Source: Acetobacteraceae bacterium (lineage in GTDB: Bacteria > Pseudomonadota > Alphaproteobacteria > Acetobacterales > Acetobacteraceae). From it: a stretch of 64,000 nucleotides of DNA. Under the pieces are notes generated by a model. That model had not been told where the DNA came from. It did not search any database and saw nothing but the letters and a program-made list of their open reading frames with translations. Positions within the stretch are counted from its first letter, which is position 1; each line of letters starts with the position of its first letter. Positions 25,246-34,092 of this stretch are shown here, one piece after another. The translations under genes and the position numbers were made by a program. The stretch is from positions 1-64,000 of the forward strand of contig JALHQB010000010.1 in assembly GCA_022842185.1 (NCBI GenBank), in the 5' to 3' direction.

Positions 25246-26556
25246 ATGACGCTCGACGCCGCGCTGGCGGCCTTCAACCCCGCCGGATGGCCCGTCCATG
25301 TCATTGACGGGCCGGGACAAACGCCGCCCATCGGACCGGCAATGGTCGTGATCCACGACGCGAACGATCCCGCCCACGACGCCACGAAGCGCCGCCTGGT
25401 CGATGTGGGCGTCATCGGCGGCGCGCGGCCGGCCTGGATCGGCGCGACGCATCCGCCACCCGTGCCGGCCGGCGATGCAGCGCCGCTCATCGTGTCGTTC
25501 TACACGCGGGCCACGCGCTACGAGGCCCATGCCGAACGGCTGCGGGCGAGCCTGCTGGCGCAGGGCGCGCGCTTCGAACTGCTCGGGCTGGATGTGCCCG
25601 GCAGTTGGGAGATGGTCTGCGCCTTCAAGGCCGAATTCATCCGCGAGCAATGGGCCGCGACCGATCGCCCAGTGGTCTGGCTCGATGCCGATTCGACGCT
25701 GGAGGCGCCGCTGGGCCTGCTCGCCGCGCCCGGCTGCGACTTCGCCATCCACAAACATGTCGGCTGGAAATTCGCCTCCGGCACGTTGTTGTTCGGGCGT
25801 GGACCGTCCGCGGGCGCGTTGCTCGACCGCTGGGTGCTGCGCTGCCAGGCCGATCCGCTGATGTGGGACCAAGTGCATCTGGACGCGGCCTGGGCGGATG
25901 TCTCGGCCCGGATACCGTTGGTCACGCGCTGGCTCCCGGCCGCGTATTGCGCCATCCACGACCACTACGACGCAGCGGCGCAGGGGCCGGCGGTGGTCGC
26001 CCAGCATCAAGCGTCACGCGCCGAATCCCGCAGCGGCCGCAAGCAGGAACCTCCGCCCGCCTTGCCACCCACCCTGCGCGCCGCGCGGCAAGCGAGCCGC
26101 TGGCCAGCCAGCCAGCCCTCCGCGGCTGTGCAGTCCAAGGCGGATGCCGCCGGCCTCGGGTCCCGCCTGCGTGCGCTGGCGGAAGGCTGCCTGCCGCTGG
26201 TCGATGTCGGCTGCGGCGACAGCGGCATCGCGCAGGCTTTCGCGCCTGGGGAGTATATCGGCGCGGATGCCCGGCCGGAGGCGCTGGTCGCGGCGCGCGC
26301 CGCCCTCCCCGGCCATCGCTGGCGCATCCTGATGGATGACTCGCCCTATCCGGGCGGCGGCACCGTCCTGTTGCTCGACGTGCTGGCGCAGGCGCCGGCA
26401 GCGGCCGTGCCCGCCATCCTGGAGCGCGCCGCGGAGGCGGCCGGGCGGCTGATCATCTGCGAAGCGCCTGGCGGGCCGCCGGTCCCGGCGGGTTGGCGGC
26501 TGGAGCGGCGGGAGGTAGCGGGAGCGCGGGAGATACGGGTTTACGGGCGCGGCTGA
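25246..26556 (+). CDS. Glycosyltransferase-like and methyltransferase-like fusion protein
   Basis: The 436-residue protein starts 16 bases after the sulfotransferase gene. Residues 1-250 look like a GT-A nucleotide-diphospho-sugar transferase: FKAEFIREQW, then VVWLDADSTLEAPLGLL with a DxD motif, and HKHVGWKFASGTLLFG. A basic Pro/Ser linker (about 255-300) follows. Residues 310-430 look like a class I methyltransferase (LVDVGCGDSGIAQAF, GADARPEALVAAR). It may both transfer and methylate a sugar. Both halves are pattern assignments; substrates are unknown. Confidence 0.65.
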   Translation: MTLDAALAAFNPAGWPVHVIDGPGQTPPIGPAMVVIHDANDPAHDATKRRLVDVGVIGGARPAWIGATHPPPVPAGDAAPLIVSFYTRATRYEAHAERLRASLLAQGARFELLGLDVPGSWEMVCAFKAEFIREQWAATDRPVVWLDADSTLEAPLGLLAAPGCDFAIHKHVGWKFASGTLLFGRGPSAGALLDRWVLRCQADPLMWDQVHLDAAWADVSARIPLVTRWLPAAYCAIHDHYDAAAQGPAVVAQHQASRAESRSGRKQEPPPALPPTLRAARQASRWPASQPSAAVQSKADAAGLGSRLRALAEGCLPLVDVGCGDSGIAQAFAPGEYIGADARPEALVAARAALPGHRWRILMDDSPYPGGGTVLLLDVLAQAPAAAVPAILERAAEAAGRLIICEAPGGPPVPAGWRLERREVAGAREIRVYGRG

Positions 26557-26609
26557 AGGGGCGGGCGGCGACAAGCTTCATCGGCGCCCTTCCCCTTCAA
26601 CGCACGCCC

Positions 26610-27290
26610 TCACACCACCCCTGCATCCCGCAGCGAGGCATGGGCCCCGCGCGCCATGACCAGATGGTCGTGCAGCCGCAGCCCCAGTACCCGCGCTGCC
26701 TGCTGAAGACTGCACGCCATGACGATGTCGCTCTCGCTCGGCGCCAGGGTTCCGCCCTCATGGCCGCGCGCCAGAACGAAGCCCTCGGCCTCCAGCGCCA
26801 TGGCGCGGCGGATGACCCGGCCGGGAACGGATGCCGATCCGTTGACGCTCACCGTCTCCTCGGCAAGCAGGACACCGCCCCGATCGAGGAACAACGCCCG
26901 GAATTCGCCCGGCGCGATCCCTGCCCCGCCGCGACGCAGATGCGCGATCCAGCTCGCAGGATGCACCAGCACTGGGCGGCCGCCGCTGCGTTGCCGCTCC
27001 AGCTGCGCCGCGGCCGCCTGGAGCGCCATCAGCACCGCGGCTCCGGCTTCACCCAATTCCGGCACGGCCGCCAGGTCGCACGGCGCGGCGGCCATGACCT
27101 CTGCCAAGCTGTCAAAGCGGTCGAACAGCGCCTCGAGCGCCTCCGCGGCCTCCATACAACCCAGGCATGGCGCCAATATCGTGAACAGGATTTCGCGGTC
27201 GTCCCCCTCGCATGCCGGCCCCGGCGTCGCGCCGATGTCGTGCGTGGACCGTGAAAAGGATAGCGAAGGGTCGCGTGGGAAGGCATTCAT
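26610..27290 (-). CDS. radC: RadC family JAB-domain protein with degenerate metal site
   Basis: The 226-residue protein has the RadC layout: a helix-hairpin-helix-like N-domain (VPELGEAGAAVLMAL) and a C-terminal JAB domain (RALFLDRGGVLLAEE, VPGRVIRRAMALEAEGFVL, PSESDIVMACSLQQAARVLGLRLHDHLV in parts). The usual HNHPSG metal motif reads RGHEGG: the first His is Arg, while the second His and the Asp in PSESD remain. The enzyme is probably not an active metalloprotease. RadC roles in DNA repair are disputed even in intact members. Confidence 0.8.
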   Translation of the reverse strand: MNAFPRDPSLSFSRSTHDIGATPGPACEGDDREILFTILAPCLGCMEAAEALEALFDRFDSLAEVMAAAPCDLAAVPELGEAGAAVLMALQAAAAQLERQRSGGRPVLVHPASWIAHLRRGGAGIAPGEFRALFLDRGGVLLAEETVSVNGSASVPGRVIRRAMALEAEGFVLARGHEGGTLAPSESDIVMACSLQQAARVLGLRLHDHLVMARGAHASLRDAGVV

Positions 27291-27426
27291 GGCGTGCTGC
27301 TCTCCGGAAAATTCAACTTATGGGTGAATTCATTTGTTCTTTTTCCTGCGTTGATGCACATCGGAACAGCGTCGGCCGGCGTCGGAAATCCGTCGGCGCG
27401 TCGAGTCGCACGGGGGGTGAATCACG

Positions 27427-29085
27427 TTGTCGAGCGTCGGCTCTACGCTGCTGTCACAGCCGGGCGCCGCTCCCCGGATCCATATCAGGCTGGCCGATTC
27501 ACTACAGATGGTCGATGCGGGCGGCCGTTCCGCGCTGCCCGGCGGCAGCCGTCCACGCGCGATCATAGCCCTGCTGGCCCTCGCCCCCGGGCACCGGATG
27601 CCGCGTCGGCTGATCGCCGGACTGTTGTGGTCCGGTGCCGATGCCGGTCACGCGCTTGGTCGCCTCCGGGACGTTCTGCACGACCTTCGCGCCGCGCTCG
27701 CCACGGCGGGCGCCGAAATCATCGGCACGGATGCATCCAGCATCTGGCTGCTGGCCGGCGACGTCACCATCGAGAACGCCCAGCGCAGCGCCGGCTGGCC
27801 CTTCCTGTCGGAATTGCGCGGCATCGATCCGCAGCTTGATGACTGGCTGTCCCGTGCCGGTGACGGAGCGACGAATGGCGTGGCGATCGAGCCCGTATCG
27901 GTGCCGGACCGCACCACCGACGCAAAGGTCTCCCGCCGCGCCTCGGTGCTGGTCGCGCCGCTCAACAACCTGGCGGGCGCCAAGGCCGCGGTGTTCGACA
28001 TCGCGACAACAGACGCGATTGTCGCCGCGCTGTCGGCGCTGAGGTCCGTCTCCGTGCTGGTCGAACTGCCCGGCCACCGGCCTCCGGTTCCGGACTACAT
28101 GCTGACGGGCAACATCCATCTGGCCGGGCAGCGGCCGCAAGTCTTGCTGCGGCTGGTCGATGTGGCCGGCGGTGGGACCGTGATGTGGTCATCAGTGATC
28201 GCCCCCGACGAAGCCCGCCCGGCCGCCTTCGCCGAGGAAGTGGCCGCCCAGGCCAGCGCCCGCCTGGAGCATGAATTGCTGCTGCTGGAAGCGGAACGCG
28301 CCGCCCAGCGCCCGCTGGCCGAAGCGAGCCCACAGGAGATGGTGCTGCGCGTGGTGCCCGACATCTACAGGCTGGAACGCGATGCCTTCGAGCGCGCGGG
28401 CAAGGTACTGGTGATGGCGGTGCGGCGCGACCCGCGGCTGGCATCGGCCCATGCCTGGCTGGCCTATTGGAACGTTCTGCTGGTCGGCCAAGGCTGGGCC
28501 GCGCAGGAGCGGGATGCGCTGGCCGCGGCGGGCCACGCGGCGGAGCAGGCCATCCTGCTTGACCCGCGGGATGCGCGGGGGCTGGCGATTGCCGGGCATG
28601 TGCGCGGCTTCCTGCACCACCAGATCCCCGAGGCGCTGGCGCTGACCCGCCAGGCGCTGGAGATCAACCCGGCGCTGCCGGCGGCCTGGACCTTCTCGGG
28701 CATGGCCCATGCCTATGGCGGGGAGCTGGAGACGGCGCGGCGGCACCTCAAGCGCGCCCTCGCGCTGCTGCCGCGCAACCCGCATGCCTTCTTCACCGAG
28801 GCCGGACTGGCGACGGTCGAGATGATGCTCGGGAATTTCGAAGCGGCGATCGAGATCGGCCGCGCGGTGCTGCAACTGCAACCACGCTTCACCGCGGCGC
28901 TGCGGGCGCAGATCGCGGCGCTGGGGCATCTGGGGCGGGTGGAGGATGCGCGGCCGCAGGTGCGTGCGATGCTGGAACTCGACCCGGGCTTTACCATCCA
29001 GCGGTTCCGCCATGCCGCGCCCTATGTGCGGCGGCGGGACATGGACCATTTCCTGCGCGGCCTGCGGCTCGCGGGCATGGCGTAG
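27427..29085 (+). CDS. SARP/BTAD-like regulator with TPR repeats
   Basis: The TTG start at 27427 gives 552 residues. The first 110 residues resemble an OmpR-type winged helix of SARP/CadC-like regulators (RAIIALLALAPGHRMPRRLIAGLLW, GRLRDVLHDLRAALA). A middle segment (about 170-300) resembles the adenylate-cyclase-associated domain seen in such proteins. The C-terminal 250 residues form several TPR motifs (ALEINPALPAAWTFSGMAHAYGG is one, split by spacing). No transmembrane helix or ATPase domain is seen. It is probably a DNA-binding regulator; targets unknown. Confidence 0.68.
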   Translation: MSSVGSTLLSQPGAAPRIHIRLADSLQMVDAGGRSALPGGSRPRAIIALLALAPGHRMPRRLIAGLLWSGADAGHALGRLRDVLHDLRAALATAGAEIIGTDASSIWLLAGDVTIENAQRSAGWPFLSELRGIDPQLDDWLSRAGDGATNGVAIEPVSVPDRTTDAKVSRRASVLVAPLNNLAGAKAAVFDIATTDAIVAALSALRSVSVLVELPGHRPPVPDYMLTGNIHLAGQRPQVLLRLVDVAGGGTVMWSSVIAPDEARPAAFAEEVAAQASARLEHELLLLEAERAAQRPLAEASPQEMVLRVVPDIYRLERDAFERAGKVLVMAVRRDPRLASAHAWLAYWNVLLVGQGWAAQERDALAAAGHAAEQAILLDPRDARGLAIAGHVRGFLHHQIPEALALTRQALEINPALPAAWTFSGMAHAYGGELETARRHLKRALALLPRNPHAFFTEAGLATVEMMLGNFEAAIEIGRAVLQLQPRFTAALRAQIAALGHLGRVEDARPQVRAMLELDPGFTIQRFRHAAPYVRRRDMDHFLRGLRLAGMA

Positions 29086-29284
29086 CAGACGGGGGAGGAA
29101 CACCTCCCCCGAATCCCCCTCCGTTTTCTGGCACTTGGCGTCGGCTTCGATCTCATTCCCAAGGATCAGAAAGGGGAGGGCACGCGGGGGGCGTTCATCT
29201 CCCACGGCTTCCTGCGGCGTTGCGCTACGCACCCTCAGGCCCCACGCTGACCCTCCAACGCCGCCGCCAGGGACACGGAACACC

Positions 29285-30481
29285 ATGAACGACGCCGCCA
29301 AAGCCCGCCTCGACGCACTTCAGCCCGAACTCGTCGCCATCCGACGTGACATCCACGCGCATCCCGAAATGGGCATGGAGGAGATCCGAACGTCCGCCCT
29401 GGTCGCGGAGAAACTGCGCGGCTGGGGGCTGGATGTCACCGAGGGCGTCGGCAAATACGGTGTCGTCGCCACCCTGAAGGGCACGCAACCGGGCCAGCGG
29501 GCGATCGGTCTGCGGGCGGACATGGATGCGCTGTCGATCACTGAGGCGACCGGCCTGCCCCATGCCTCGACCAACACCGGCGTGATGCATGCCTGCGGCC
29601 ATGACGGGCACACCACGATGCTGCTGGGTGCGGCGAAGATGCTGAAGGACGATCCCGATTTCGGCGGCACCGTCCATTTCATCTTCCAGCCCGCCGAGGA
29701 AGGCCGCGGCGGTGCGAAGGCGATGCTCGAGGACGGGTTGTTCGAGCGGTTTCCCGTCGATGCCGTCTATGGGTTGCACAACAAGCCGAACCGGCCGCTG
29801 GGGACCTTCGCCATCCAGCCGGGGCCGGCGATGGCGGCGGGCGATCGCTGGGTGGTGACCTTCCGCGGCACCGGCGGCCATGGCGGATCGACACCGCATA
29901 TGGCGACCGACGTGACCGTGCTGACGGCGCAGTTCATCCTGGCGCTGCAGACCGTCGTGTCCCGCAACGTCTCGGCGATCGATGCCGCGGTGATCAGCGT
30001 CGGCGCGATCCATGGCGGGTCGCTGCTGTCCACCAACGTCATGCCCGCGGAGATGGTGATCGGCGGCACGGCGCGGTCCTTCACCGAAGACGTTCGCGAC
30101 ATCATGGAGAACCGCATGCGCGAGATCGCCGCGGGTCTTGCCGCGACCTTCGGATGCACCGCGGAGGTCGAGTACCTGCGCCGCGGCACCGCGGTCGTGA
30201 ACCATGCCGAGCAGACCGAGATCGCGCTGCGCGCGGCAACCGCGGTGGTCGGCGCGGATCGCACGACCGGTCAGGCCGGGCCGGTGACCGGTGGCGAGGA
30301 TTTCTCCTTGATGCTGAAGGCGCGGCCGGGGTCGTTCATGTTCATGGGCATCGGCGCCGGCGGACCGTCCTCGGAAGGGCTGCACACGCCGACCTACGAT
30401 TTCAACGACGATGCGATCCCGCTGGGCGTGCAGTATTGGCTGAGCCTGGTGCGGCAGGAGCTGGGGTCGGTGGGGACTTAG
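29285..30481 (+). CDS. M20 family amidohydrolase (hippurate hydrolase-like)
   Basis: The ATG at 29285 gives 398 residues. Metal-binding motifs are clear: MHACGHDGHTTMLLG, FQPAEEGRGGAK and the late TGGEDFSLML. The dimerisation domain contains GTGGHGGSTPH. M20D enzymes cleave N-acyl amino acids such as hippurate, N-acetyl-amino acids or IAA conjugates. An in-frame open stretch runs upstream but lacks family similarity. The roughly 200 bases before the start contain no gene. Confidence 0.9.
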   Translation: MNDAAKARLDALQPELVAIRRDIHAHPEMGMEEIRTSALVAEKLRGWGLDVTEGVGKYGVVATLKGTQPGQRAIGLRADMDALSITEATGLPHASTNTGVMHACGHDGHTTMLLGAAKMLKDDPDFGGTVHFIFQPAEEGRGGAKAMLEDGLFERFPVDAVYGLHNKPNRPLGTFAIQPGPAMAAGDRWVVTFRGTGGHGGSTPHMATDVTVLTAQFILALQTVVSRNVSAIDAAVISVGAIHGGSLLSTNVMPAEMVIGGTARSFTEDVRDIMENRMREIAAGLAATFGCTAEVEYLRRGTAVVNHAEQTEIALRAATAVVGADRTTGQAGPVTGGEDFSLMLKARPGSFMFMGIGAGGPSSEGLHTPTYDFNDDAIPLGVQYWLSLVRQELGSVGT

Positions 30482-30492
30482 GGCAGATCGCT

Positions 30493-30578
30493 CCTGACTC
30501 GACCAAGTCAGGTGCGCGAATTTGCTCGATCAGAAACAGGCATAGAGCGTTTTGCGTCAGCACGGTCTGGCGCAACGC
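30493..30578. repeat. Two REP-like hairpins after the M20 gene
   Basis: CCTGACT (30493-30499) and AGTCAGG (30506-30512) form a 7-bp stem preceded by GCAGATCG. A second, imperfect one follows: GCGTTTTGCGTCAG (30547-30560) with CTGGCGCAACGC (30567-30578). The first resembles the hairpin at 31044-31071 in stem, loop size and flanking GCAGATCG, and so may be a repeat family. Neither has a T-run. Confidence 0.55.
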
Positions 30579-30613
30579 GATCCAAGGCCGCCTGAGAACG
30601 GGAGACAGTGTGC

Positions 30614-31036
30614 ATGGACGACGTGACCATCAGGCCAGCAACGCGGCGCGCCACGAAGGTAGCGCCTTCGGGCAGCTTCACCGGCACGGTGCTGCAGGAT
30701 TCCCTGGCGACGCCGTCCGCCCCGTCGCGCACCAGTGCCACGCTCGTGACCTTCACCCCCGGCGCGCGGACCAACTGGCATACGCACAAGACCCGCCAGG
30801 TGCTGGTGGCGACGCAGGGCACCGGCATGGTGCAGGTGCGCGGCAAGCCGCCGCAGCTTCTGCGCGCAGGCGATGTGGCGGAAGTGCCCGCGGGCCTGGT
30901 GCACTGGCACGGTGCCATCGCCGGGCACCTGTTCGCGCATATCTCCTTCGTCGAGACCGACGGGCCGGACAACACGCATTGGATGGAACCGGTGGCGGAG
31001 GACGAATACCAGGGGGTGGCGACGGCGGCTGGTTAG
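30614..31036 (+). CDS. Cupin-domain protein
   Basis: The ATG at 30614 has GGGAGA 9 bases upstream and gives 140 residues. The two cupin motifs are present: NWHTHKTRQVLVATQGTGMV (His, His, Gln) and AGDVAEVPAGLVHWHGA (His). This is the (R)-mandelonitrile lyase/quercetinase-like small cupin group, often of unknown substrate. It stands 132 bases after the M20 gene and is separated from it by two hairpins, so separate expression is likely. Confidence 0.8.
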   Translation: MDDVTIRPATRRATKVAPSGSFTGTVLQDSLATPSAPSRTSATLVTFTPGARTNWHTHKTRQVLVATQGTGMVQVRGKPPQLLRAGDVAEVPAGLVHWHGAIAGHLFAHISFVETDGPDNTHWMEPVAEDEYQGVATAAG

Positions 31037-31043
31037 AGCAGAT

Positions 31044-31071
31044 CGTGCCTGACTGGAATCAGTCAGGCACG
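31044..31071. repeat. Perfect 11-bp REP-like hairpin
   Basis: CGTGCCTGACT and AGTCAGGCACG flank a GGAATC loop. GAGCAGAT precedes it, as before the hairpin at 30493 and in a partial match near 24278. It follows the cupin stop by 7 bases. No T-run follows. The rest of the gap up to 31269 holds no gene I can support. Confidence 0.65.
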
Positions 31072-31269
31072 TGAAGATGCGCGCTCAAGCAAGAATGCTC
31101 CAGGACCAGCACGCCTGGTCGCGCGGGCCTGGCGTCCTGGTAGCCGATGATGTGGCGTTCGGAGACCTCTTCTTGCACGAACGCTTCACGGAAGTGCTGG
31201 CCGCTCACGGGGTCTCGCTGGCTTGGGCTGCGATTCCAGCGCGGGCGGCGAGGCATGTCCGCCGGCGCA

Positions 31270-32721
31270 TCACGCTGCCGCCTCCAGTGCCGGCAGGACG
31301 CGCCCGAAGCCGGGCTGTCCGCCCAGTATCGCCTCCAGCGTCAGGGCAATGCGCAGCAGGCGAATGTCATCGCGGTAACGGCCGATCACCTGCAGGCCGA
31401 ATGGCAGCCCGTCCGGGCCACGGCCAGCGGGGATGGTCGCCACGGGATGCGCCGTCCAGGTGATGGGCGTGTTGATGCCCGCCTTGGGCATGCGGTCGAA
31501 ATCGTACTCGTCCAACGCGAAACGGGCGTTGTCCGCCGCCAGCGCGGCCTCGCGCCGGTTGATGTCCTCCACCGTCGCCAGCGGCTCGGACGCACCGGGC
31601 GTGATCAGCACATCGTAGCCAAGCAGGAAGGTCGCGAGGGAGCGGAAGGCGAGCGACTGGGTGCGCTGTGCCTCCGCGATCATACGCGCGGAGGCTGCGA
31701 AGCCCCGGCGCAGGTCCACATTCTTCTGCGCCGTCAGCCTGCCCGGTTCGCTTTCATGCACCGCACCGTAGGAAACGAGATAGGCCAGGGTGCGCAGGAT
31801 GTAGAAGGCGCGGTTCATGTCGCCGAGATCCGGCGTGGCCCATTCCACATGCCCGACATGCGGCGCAATGGCGCCGATCGCTTCCTCGAAGCGCGCGCGG
31901 ATCGCGGGAGTCACCTCGACACAGCCGAGATCGGGAGACACGGCGATGCGCAGCGTCTTCGGATCCATTATCTGTGGCGCCAGGAGCGGTGCCGGATCGG
32001 GGTTCCAATCGAAGGGGTCGAGGTGGCTTGAACAGATCATGCCGGCCAGCAGCAGCATCACGTCTTCCGTGCTGCGCGCCATCGGACCAACCACCGAGGA
32101 GACGTCGAAGGCCAGCGGAATGCTGGGGTATGCGATGAGGCCAGGCGTCGGTCGCAGCCCGGCGATGCCGTGCGCCGCCGAAGGCCCGCGGATGCTGCCG
32201 CCCATGTCCGACCCGGTGGCGAGCGGCACCATGTCGCTTGCGAGCGCGGTGCCAGTTCCGCCGGAGGACCCCGAGCTCGAATAGCGCGCATCATGCGCGT
32301 TGCGCGTCAGCCCATAGATGCTGTTCTGCGACGTGCCGCCCTGCAGCAGTTCCGGCACGTTGGTCTTGCCGATGATGATCCCGCCCGCGCGCCGGATGGC
32401 GGCGACGGGAGGTGCGTCGGCAGCCGCGACACGGTCCTTGTAGAGCAGGCTGCCGAAAGTCGTATGCAGCCCTTCGACATCCGTCGATTCCTTGACGCCG
32501 ACCGGCAGGCCGAACAGCGGCGGCAGGTCGGCCACGCGGGCGTCGGCGCGGGCAGCCTCCGCCTCGGCGCGGTCCCAGGCCATTTCGACGAAGGCGTTGA
32601 GGTCAGGGTTCAGCCGCTCGATCCGCCGGCGGAAGGCGCTGAGGACCTCGGCGGGGGAAACATCGCCCTTTGCCATCCGGCGGCGCAATTCGGTGGCGCT
32701 CTGCGCCGTCAGATCGGTCAT
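31270..32721 (-). CDS. Amidase signature family protein
   Basis: The ATG at 32721 gives 483 residues. The Ser-cisSer-Lys triad is visible: the lysine in LPVGVKEST, the Gly/Ser-rich signature YSSSGSSGGTGTALASDMVPLA, split as SSSGSSGGTG and the following segment, and GSDMGGSIRGPSA. Amidases hydrolyse amides and are related to GatA. With an M20 hydrolase and cupin nearby it may act on N-acyl or amide nutrients. An upstream in-frame extension lacks similarity. Confidence 0.88.
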   Translation of the reverse strand: MTDLTAQSATELRRRMAKGDVSPAEVLSAFRRRIERLNPDLNAFVEMAWDRAEAEAARADARVADLPPLFGLPVGVKESTDVEGLHTTFGSLLYKDRVAAADAPPVAAIRRAGGIIIGKTNVPELLQGGTSQNSIYGLTRNAHDARYSSSGSSGGTGTALASDMVPLATGSDMGGSIRGPSAAHGIAGLRPTPGLIAYPSIPLAFDVSSVVGPMARSTEDVMLLLAGMICSSHLDPFDWNPDPAPLLAPQIMDPKTLRIAVSPDLGCVEVTPAIRARFEEAIGAIAPHVGHVEWATPDLGDMNRAFYILRTLAYLVSYGAVHESEPGRLTAQKNVDLRRGFAASARMIAEAQRTQSLAFRSLATFLLGYDVLITPGASEPLATVEDINRREAALAADNARFALDEYDFDRMPKAGINTPITWTAHPVATIPAGRGPDGLPFGLQVIGRYRDDIRLLRIALTLEAILGGQPGFGRVLPALEAAA

Positions 32722-33065
32722 GGAGGATCCCTTGGAATGGCGTTGCGGAGCAATTCGGCGCGCCGACGCGCGCATCGTCAATCGAGGGACCTTTCGGTGG
32801 TGCCCCCCCCTCGCCTGGGCGGCTCGTCGTGCAACAGGCACACTGGCCGACCAGTCCTTGCCCGCGGCGGTGGCGTCCGGGTTCGCGGCCGCGACGCATT
32901 CCGGCCCGGGCTGGTTGATCTGCCGCGCGCCCGCAATCTCGACGCGCGAGCGAAGCCTCGTGCCGGTGGACGTGCCGACCGTTGCCGAAGCCTGCCCGGG
33001 GCGGTACTGGAATGGGCGGATGGCACTCTGGACGCCGGTGGTCCGCTCCTCCGGCGCAACGGCGG
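32722..33065. other. Intergenic region between amidase and HD-domain gene
   Basis: This 344-base stretch separates two divergently transcribed genes and should hold both promoters. I see frames open by GC bias on several strands but no coding pattern, hairpin or operator that I can support. Confidence 0.5.
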
Positions 33066-33725
33066 ATGACAGCGATGTTTGCAACCGAGAGCGATACAGT
33101 GACCCGCAGGCTGACCCCAGCGCTGCGCGAACAGGTGCGACACGAATTGCCGGAGATCGCGCAGATCCGCGACGACGACCTGCGGGAGAAGGTGATCAGT
33201 GCCTGGTGCCTTGCCTTGGCACGCAGCAGCTACGCGTCAATCCGGGAGATCCCGCCCGAGGGCAATCCCGGCTCGATGAGGCTGATCCGCGGCGATCAGA
33301 CGGACCACATCCGTGGCGTGACGCGCCTTGCCATCGCCATGGCGGACGAACTCGCGACCACCAATCCGGACCTGCCGTTGAACCGCGACATCGTGGTGGC
33401 TGGCGGTATCTGCCACGATGTCGGCAAGCCCTGGGAGTTCGACCCGGAGAACCGCAAGCGGTGGCAGGGGGCGCGGCACAAGGCGGGCGTACCGTCGCTG
33501 CGCCATCCGGCCTATGGCGCGCATCTCTGCCTGCTGGTGGGTCTGCCGGAGGAGGTCGCGCATATCGCCGCCGCGCATTCCGGCGAAGGCGAGTTGCTGG
33601 TGCGCAGCCTGGAGAACACGATCGTCCATACGGCCGATATCGGCTATTGGTCGATCATGCTGGCGGGCGGGCTGATCGACCCCGACACCATCGCGGGCAA
33701 GTATAAGCGGCCGATATCGCTGTAG
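33066..33725 (+). CDS. HD-domain hydrolase
   Basis: The 219-residue protein has the HD metal motifs: DHIRGVTRLAI (first His), GICHDVGKPWE (HD pair), HPAYGAHLCLLVG and a later HTADIGYW with Asp. HD hydrolases of this kind act on nucleotides or phosphate esters. The substrate is unknown. An ATG at 33075 is a possible alternative start. The family call is by motif. Confidence 0.82.
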   Translation: MTAMFATESDTVTRRLTPALREQVRHELPEIAQIRDDDLREKVISAWCLALARSSYASIREIPPEGNPGSMRLIRGDQTDHIRGVTRLAIAMADELATTNPDLPLNRDIVVAGGICHDVGKPWEFDPENRKRWQGARHKAGVPSLRHPAYGAHLCLLVGLPEEVAHIAAAHSGEGELLVRSLENTIVHTADIGYWSIMLAGGLIDPDTIAGKYKRPISL

Positions 33726-34092
33726 CTTCCGCCAGGATAAGTTAAGGCGCGACCGACCCTCGACGGCGGGCGGCCGGCGCGTAAGAGCGTTTTGCGCAGA
33801 ACGCTCGCGGGAGCCGACAGCGCCACGCGAACAGGCCCCCGGCCTGGCTGTTCGTTCCGGATGGGGATCCCGCCCTGCCGCGGCGCCGGCAATCGGAGGC
33901 TCCCACTCAACAAAATCCATGCGCCCATCTGCGCAGTCCGCTTGGGGTGATGCGCCAGGGCTGACCGAGTCTGCGGTTCGATTACCGGCAGCAGTGCACG
34001 ACGATCTCGCCGTGTTCCTGAAACCACATTTCTCACATGACAAGGCACGGTCCCGTTGAGGACAACCCGCTACGCGGCGCAGACGATCGCCG
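33726..34092. other. Intergenic region between HD gene and bphO
   Basis: This 367-base gap between two convergent 3' ends holds no gene I can support. A short inverted repeat, AGAGCGTTTTGCGCAGAACGCTC in parts (33785-33807), resembles the AGAGCGTTTTGCG segment at 30545. It is another member of the short hairpin group. Confidence 0.5.

Noticed and set aside
24201..25490. N-terminal extension of the tandem glycosyltransferase
   Set aside because: The frame is open only because it is antisense to the sulfotransferase gene, which has motifs and a ribosome site.
31059..31256. Minus-strand 65-residue frame between cupin and amidase
   Set aside because: It covers the REP-like hairpin and has no ribosome site or recognisable motif; it may be a decayed remnant at most.
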